DNA of 64,000 bases from Paralichthys olivaceus (Eukaryota > Chordata > Actinopteri > Pleuronectiformes > Paralichthyidae): assembly GCF_024713975.1 (NCBI RefSeq), contig NC_091113.1, positions 13,280,501-13,344,500 on the forward strand, written 5' to 3'. A model generated the notes under the pieces. The model ran no database searches and was not told the DNA's origin. It saw nothing but the letters and a program-made list of their open reading frames with translations. The position numbers and the translations under genes are program-made. The first letter of the stretch is position 1. Each line of letters opens with the position of its first letter. Shown piece after piece: positions 57,551 to 64,000 of this stretch.

Positions 57551-60454
57551 CTAAAGATCAAACTAACCAATAGAAAGGGACAAAAACATAACCTTCTCGG
57601 AAGTTCGGTGATTATTGTATTGCTTAATGCTAAACATGTAACAATATCAAGAGAAAGGTCAAGAAAGTCAGTTGACTCAGAAATACATATACACTTCTAT
57701 ACAAGACATTGGCATTGTAACAAACTGAACACAACTTGAACATATTATCTCCTTATAAATTCCAATGTGTTCATATGATCTCGCTGCCCAACAAATGTAA
57801 GTCCAGTATTCTCTGTTTTCTAAATCTGAGCTCTGTTGTGGTCTCCACCGACTCCTGTGGGAAACAGCAAATTAAACTCTGGCCCTGCTGTGTGACTTCT
57901 TGGTCACCACGCTGCCCAGCATGATCTCATCTCAGGGGTCCTTCAAAAGCTACACATCCAGACCCACCACACACCCAGGGCAGTGGTGGTCCACTGTATG
58001 ATGATCTGCAGTGCCTACAGTGAACGGAGGAGATTCAGAACTAATCCAAGTTCTCACCTATTAAAACGAAACAGATCACCACCTCAAAGACGGAGCAAAT
58101 TCCCACTAATAGCGGTAAAGGCCTGTGGCAGACCCAGGACAGACAGTGATGAATTGTAGTGGGAAAATCCCTGCTGTACAGATCCCTTGAAGGCAAAACA
58201 AAAAAAACAAAACACTGCAAAGCTCTTCAAGACGGATCTTCACAGCACTCACAGACTGAGCTTACTCTCCTCCAGTAAGGAGAATAACACTGAATGAGAG
58301 CACTGGAAAGTCATTCAGGCACTTTATTAAGATCTCAAGTCATAAAGCCACTGGAAAGCCATGGGATCCGCGGCCATTTGGGCGCCATGGCCTATGGACA
58401 GCAATCAAAAAGCTTGATGCATAGCATACATCTGGGATAGTGCTTTAGTGCTCACTCTCCTCCTCTGGCGTCCAGTTGAGAAAACACTCACACTCAGAGG
58501 TGAGTCGCACCCAGCGTTCCAGTGCTGCTCAGTCCTGGAGGTATTCGTCCACCACACACAGCTGCTGAAAACCTGCAAACATTTCCACAGGACTCATCTG
58601 ACCACAAGGGAACTGGAGGAAATAGAATATAAGTTAGAATCGGCCCAAAAGACCATTGGCTGCTAAGAGAGTCACCGGAGGTCACCAGATGGTCATTGAG
58701 TGTCAACATACTGCACCATGTGCTGGTTCAGACACTTCAGCACAGCCAAAAAATAACTGTACCATTGAATTCGAGAGGAGAAATGGAAAGAATACCCAAC
58801 TCAAGGAGAAATACTTTTATTTGACATGTGTGTTTTTGGATGCTGAACCATTTTTGACATTATTATACAACATTTTCAACCACTGAAGTTCAAACTGCAG
58901 ACCATGTGACTCTGCAGTTCCTCAGCTCTACAGAGAATTTTAGCATCTTTCAGATCATTGTTTTTTCATCACCCAACTGTTCTGTGTCACACTCTCATCC
59001 AGGTTCTAGCTGTAGTGGGCAGCTGTTTTCATAAAAGAAAATCTGCATTCACACATATGTTCATGAGTTAGTACAGTGGAGCCTTTAGCTGCTGATGCCT
59101 TTTCTCAGGAGATGCTGGAAATAAAAAACAGAGCTATGAAAATCAATGTATGGAGACTTTTAGCTTGCTTAAGTTAAGTTAATGCATTTTTTTTAAAACA
59201 AATATTATCTTGATATATTTTTACAATAAAAAACTTAAAAATTTAGTTTTCTTTCTTTGGAGAAGAACCAAAAATATGAATCTTAAAAAAAAGTGAGGTT
59301 TTGGTGAGAAACATATTTTTTAAAAGGCGCTGGGTACAACAGACTCACTCTGTGTCATGTTCCCTGCACTTAAAAAGCTTCTTCATGATTACGGTAATCA
59401 TTCGTATTTTAGATTCGTGACTTTCCCTCCTTGAGGATGACAAACATTTTTCATGGTTTCAATTATGTCTCTGTTGCAAATAGGCATCCTGCAAATTTGT
59501 GGTATTTTGAGGTTATGCACTTTAACAGGCAGGCAGCAACCCACACTGGACTTATAACTAAAGTGCATTCACACACTGAGACAGACGCACGCAGCTTTTA
59601 CAGCCATTTAACTCTTCATTTACAACACACACAGAGGGAGAAGCTCTGTCACACGTGTGAGAATACAGCAGGAAAATGTTCCAGTGAGCCATAAGATGAC
59701 ATTTCAAACATGTGAGGGACGCAAAATTAAGAAAATACAAAAAAAAGTATGAATATCTCAGAATGGGGAAGAGGTGCTATACACGTAGAGGATGCCAGAC
59801 TATGAGATTAGTGTCAGTGTCAATGCGCTGCAAACAAAAACACTAACATTATGTCCTCCCTCCTGCATGTTATACCCTGAGACTAAAATATCACCTGTTT
59901 CTCTACAAGACGCAGCAGAAAGGCAGGGGGGACAGTGGATGTCACCATGCCTCAGTAGCATCCTTGAACACTTCCTCCTGCTCTCTTGGGTTACACAGCT
60001 GTCCCATAAAGCCCTCCTCTTGCTATCTCTGTACTATGTGCCCTTTTCACGCTGTCACCTTGTCTGTGAGTCTGAGGCTTGTAAAGATTTACTTTTACCA
60101 GATGCTCTCTGCCTTGTTAACTTCAGCCCATTTGTCCCATTGTAGCTCAACTGGTTTAATACGATTTGCATGGCTGAACATGAAGTCTACAATTCAAGAA
60201 GGTGTCCACAGATGCATGTGGAAAGTTCAACTCACTCGGGACTTCTTACCACAGCTCCTGCAAAGCTGCTTTTTCTGTGTGGACATTTCCACATTTTGAT
60301 ATTAAGCCTGGGCGACTCAAAGTGAGACACTAGGCTACTTGTGCACTGTACGAGCTGGTCAAGCTTTTATTTGTGACATTATAAAACACGACCAGAACCC
60401 TTGAATGATATCCAAAAATGTAAACTGATATTTTAAACATCAGGCAATGATGTG

Positions 60455-60690
60455 ACACTTCTGGCCTTCCTGTGGCCTGAACAAAATGGTTTTGAGCCTA
60501 AAATTGCTCATGTGGTGAATGTGGCCCAAATACCCAAAAACTAATTTGGGCGTGAAATAGTGCGTTATTGCTGTGGCTTTCTTGTGACCCTGATCCGGCA
60601 AACAGGAGCGCACGCCAAAGTGCCATCATTCCATGTGGTTTGTGAGCCGGTTGTGTGATGTGGGCCAAATATGGGCCAAAACTATTGAGC
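60455..60690. repeat. dispersed repeat family A, copy 3
   Basis: Contains GGCCTGAACAAAATGG, GAGCCTAAAATTGCTCATGT, GTGGCCCAAATACCC, ATCATTCCATGTGG and GATGTGGGCCAAATATGGGC. The order matches 37.2 kb. Confidence 0.6.
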
Positions 60691-61469
60691 TATAACCCGG
60701 AAAGCCAGGGGATCAGCAATGACTCGGCAGGAGTTGAAACAATGCACAATGAAAATAAGATCTCATGGTAATCTGTCCTAGTGTTAGCAAGCTGGGCAGA
60801 CTTTAACATTATTTAAGGTGGTTTTTAAAATATTCCACATGATACATATTATTTGTGTCTATTTGGCAGAGTTTGTGGACTTGTAGATAGGCATGATGCT
60901 GAAATCTGAAATAATCCCTTCTCTTCTCTTCTGTATTTGAGGTGCAGGACAGATCTCTGACATTCACAGGGTTATTTCCTCACTCCACCTCAGACAGTAT
61001 AGAGATGGGGCCGCTACATGTAAAACTGTAAAATCAATCGGTCTGAAATGTCTGATAAAAGTGCGTCGCTTGAGGATATGAAAGGAATTTTAGTTGGAGC
61101 CTTGACACAGTAATAACAGTGTGTGACCTTCTCTGAGAGCACAAGCTGTAACTGTCCACTTATTGGTGATCTGACTTGATGCTTTATGTGCCAAAGATAT
61201 AAAGTTGAGACGAAAAATATGGTTTCGAGGTACTGAACATATGTGAATGATCAAATCAAATATAATTGTAATCTCAGTTTAGAACTGAAATGACTTTTCC
61301 CTTTATTTTTCCTTCTCTTCATACGTCTTTGAAGATCAGTCAGACTCGTGAACGCTCATTTATTGTTGCAGATATTGGCTGACAGTCTGTCGTGCTGTAC
61401 TTTATTATAACATCAGGCAAAAACGTATTACTCTGTTATCAGACATGAACTCCAATGTAACCGTCCGGA

Positions 61470-61775
61470 AAATTGGCTCTGGACATTTTCTGGAAAACGT
61501 AAATTAGGCCAGGGGTTGTGTCGGGGTAGATCGTGCAGGAGACAGGATGTGAGGTGTAAATTCTTCTAAGGAAAGCAAAATGTCTTTGTTTACATCACAT
61601 CAACAACAGCGTTGGCCCCTGTCATTTTACAGACATTTTACGAGGGGCTGGCAGGAAAAGCTCCGGAAAAGGTCAAGAACAAATGACTCAGACGTTTGCG
61701 TTCGTATCTACAGCCCCTCCGGAAAGATTTCAGGAAAATGTCCAGAGTTCAGAGTCTGAAAGCAGCTTTAGTGTT
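61470..61775 (+). repeat. dispersed repeat family D, copy 2
   Basis: Shares GAGGGGCTGGCAGGAAAAG and GGAAAATGTCCAGAGTTCAG...GAAAGCAGCTTTAGTG with 39.02-39.14 kb. It also holds internal CTGGACATTTTC/GGAAAATGTCCAG inverted words, which suggests a foldback structure. Confidence 0.6.
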
Positions 61776-63441
61776 GTGTTGTTGGAATTACAGTTTATAC
61801 AGTGATTACTTTTGACTGGAAATCCTTCATGGGAAATTTTGTATTTACTTGTTTTTGTTAATCATAACAGTCCATAATTTTTACAATATGGTGGTCAGCT
61901 CCTCTACTATCTTAACAGGAGAATGATGAGTGTTATTATCAGTTCGATTTCCATGGCTGGTCCGCAGTTAAAACTTGGAGGGAGAAAGTTAGCTTCTTCC
62001 AAAAGCCAAGATTTGACTTCAATTTTATTGGAGGGGAAAAACTCTGCCTCACTGCAATAAACAGAAATGACGTGCAGCTTTATGTTCATCAGTTATCAGC
62101 TCTTGCTTGTTAAGTGGAGGCAACTGAACTCTGCGACCCGTCAATCTCAGTCAAACTTTATCGGACAAAAACAACAGTAACTTGCTCAGTTCAATAAAAA
62201 ATTGGAGCTATAATCTCCGTCTAGTTCGCTGACTCCAAAACATTGACTGATTGTTAGACCACAATGTGTCATTTTCTATTTGTTCACGTTTAATGTAAAG
62301 TGCGTGATGATGCTGTGGAGCCATTAAAAATAAACACCTCTGGCTTTAAGTACTTTCGCTGTTGAGTAATCGGTGAAGTGTTGTAATTACTTTTAAAATG
62401 TATAAATGAGTAATTAATGTGAGTAATTGATCACATCTTTCAACAGGTCAACATTTACTCATTACATTAGCTTTCCACTTCTTCACTTTGATTCTTCCCA
62501 CTTCATTTCGGAGCATTTTCAAATATCGAGGAGAATTTAGATTTTTAGCAAGGTCATGGTCAGCTCTGTCTTTAATCAGATATTCAGCCCTTGAAATATT
62601 TGGATTCTTGATGTACTTGTGGATGTAAAACAAGGAAGAGATTTATTACAGTGTTATCAACATTATTTCAAAAATAAATCCATCGACAGCCTATAAATGA
62701 AGATAGCTGATATTTCATTTTTCGTAAATGTAACTTGCAGTAACCTCAAATACTTTGGCTGCTAACTTTACTGCCCCATTATCATCATTCCAGATTAACC
62801 ATTTCCAGACAGATGGTTATGGATACTAAAACTTTATCCAAGTTATATGTCCATAAATTAGACTTTTCTTGGGATCTTTGAAGCCCTTAACATTCCTCCA
62901 TCCTTAATGTGCTCTGTAGCTGTTGTCTTTTCTTACTCCTGAGGCCGGCTGTGAAGGGAGGCAGGGTGCCGTCGTTCTCGTTAGCACTGGGGCCATTTAG
63001 AGCTGATTATATGGAGCTGGCTGTGCTATAAAGCTTCCCTTCATGAGACATCACCCGGACAAACCACACGTCCGACTGTCAATATGACGGCTGTTGCCGG
63101 GCCCGGCCAAACACAGTTTGCTGGAATGCGGGTGTTTAATCAGAAGACAAATGCCATATTTTGAGCAGTTTGTTTTCACGGCGCAGCAGGAGTGTGTGAG
63201 TGTGTGAAGTCACATGAATGAGTATGTGTGCTCCGTTGAATTTGTACCGAGTTCATATAAACACTCATGCTGTCGCTATTTCTCCTGTTTTTGTGCATAT
63301 ACATTACGTGAACGTACAGGGGTGTGTGTTGTCGCAAAGCCAGAGTGGTGTGGGAGACGTTTTGTGTGTGTTTTTCGTGAGAGAAAGTTAATTGTATATG
63401 TCAGACCACAGGGAATGTGAGCTCATGCAAGGCGATTATAA

Positions 63442-63458
63442 GTGTGTGTGTGTGTGTG
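63442..63458. repeat. short (TG)n microsatellite
   Basis: A pure GT tract followed by AGAGA-type repeats, in a TG-rich stretch starting near 63.19 kb. Confidence 0.85.
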
Positions 63459-64000
63459 AGTAAGAGAGACAGAGAGAGATTATATGTGCATTGGGCACAT
63501 TAGCATTTATGTTTATATGCACTTTATGTCCATATACCCTGTGCCAAGGGCCCGGTGGGGCCCACCCATGATGATTGTGGGGCCTCAAACTGACACAGCT
63601 TGAATCAACAGCAAGACAAAACACATTTGAACCCCACTGAGATTCCCTGTAAGGAGCCGGTTAATGGTCCTGTCCTGGAAGAACTAACAGCAACACAAGC
63701 TTGGTTCAACACTCACAGTAGCAGCCATTGTGTCAGGCTGCCTTCATGCATCTATCCTGCTTTGACACTTGTGTCTTCCCCTCAGAAGAACGTTATTAAT
63801 AATAGCAGCGCCTTAGAGGAATCTGTGGGAAACTGACTTGGTTCTGGAGTAAGATGAGCTTTTGTTGCACTTCCCACAAACCGGACCAAACTTTTAATTT
63901 ACCTCCCTCCCATCAGGTTCATTTATGTTCACCTTGATGCCCTTTGGTTTTCTATGGTACATTAATAACGAATAAAGAGTTTAAAATTTTAACTTTCTTT

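Larger units (their letters stand above)
36305..64000. other. 27.7-kb gene-free region upstream of gdf10
   Basis: No open frame here resembles a known protein or is framed by convincing splice sites. Contents are microsatellites, repeat families A to D, and complex unique stretches, notably about 43.84-44.28, 45.15-45.70 and 62.90-63.18 kb, that look less neutral than their surroundings. The near part must contain the gdf10 promoter. The next gene in the syntenic order lies beyond the window. Confidence 0.6.

Noticed and set aside
1..64000. CRISPR arrays, bacterial operons, proviruses or toxin genes
   Set aside because: None seen. The window is vertebrate nuclear DNA, and no retroviral LTR or gag-pol frame was recognised. 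The ANTXR-like gene is a host receptor, not a toxin.

Overview
This is a nuclear genomic window from a vertebrate, almost certainly a percomorph (spiny-rayed) teleost. The evidence is spliced genes with GT-AG introns, the tandem pair of interphotoreceptor retinoid-binding protein (IRBP, rbp3) genes known from teleosts, many (CA)n microsatellites, an L2-clade LINE tail and several dispersed repeats typical of percomorph genomes. All protein-coding genes found lie on the minus strand. Read in their own direction they are gdf10, gdf2, rbp3 (three-module, intronless), rbp3 (two-module, four exons) and the 5' end of an ANTXR-family gene. This matches the human 10q11 neighbourhood (GDF10, GDF2, RBP3, with ANTXRL in the same band).

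Region by region: (1) 1-11.83 kb holds the first two coding exons of an anthrax-toxin-receptor-family (TEM8/CMG2-like) gene, separated by a 10.7-kb intron; the rest of the gene runs off the left edge. Inside that intron is a striking inverted repeat: two 553-bp arms (6451-7003 and 7576-8128) around a 572-bp spacer, each carrying a tRNA-Arg(CCU) and an initiator tRNA-Met six bases apart. (2) 11.83-14.84 kb is intergenic and includes a decayed A/C-rich minisatellite. (3) 14.84-21.82 kb holds the two rbp3 genes in tandem. Each has the same 44-bp element, 38 of 44 bases identical, about 130 bp upstream of its ATG. (4) 21.8-26.5 kb is intergenic with a 5'-truncated L2 LINE. (5) 26.5-28.9 kb is gdf2 (BMP9), two exons, 412 aa. 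(6) 32.3-36.3 kb is gdf10 (BMP3b), three exons, 454 aa. (7) 36.3-64 kb is about 27.7 kb without any gene I can support. It holds microsatellites, at least four dispersed repeat families, and some complex non-repetitive stretches that could be enhancers.

Functionally, the rbp3 genes encode secreted retinoid carriers of the interphotoreceptor matrix. gdf2 and gdf10 encode TGF-beta-superfamily ligands with complete cystine-knot cysteines. The ANTXR-family gene encodes a single-pass von Willebrand A-domain matrix receptor. Exon joins were derived by hand from splice consensus and reading phase; every join used here keeps frame. The most noteworthy observations are the palindromic, apparently dicistronic tRNA unit and the matched upstream elements of the two rbp3 genes.
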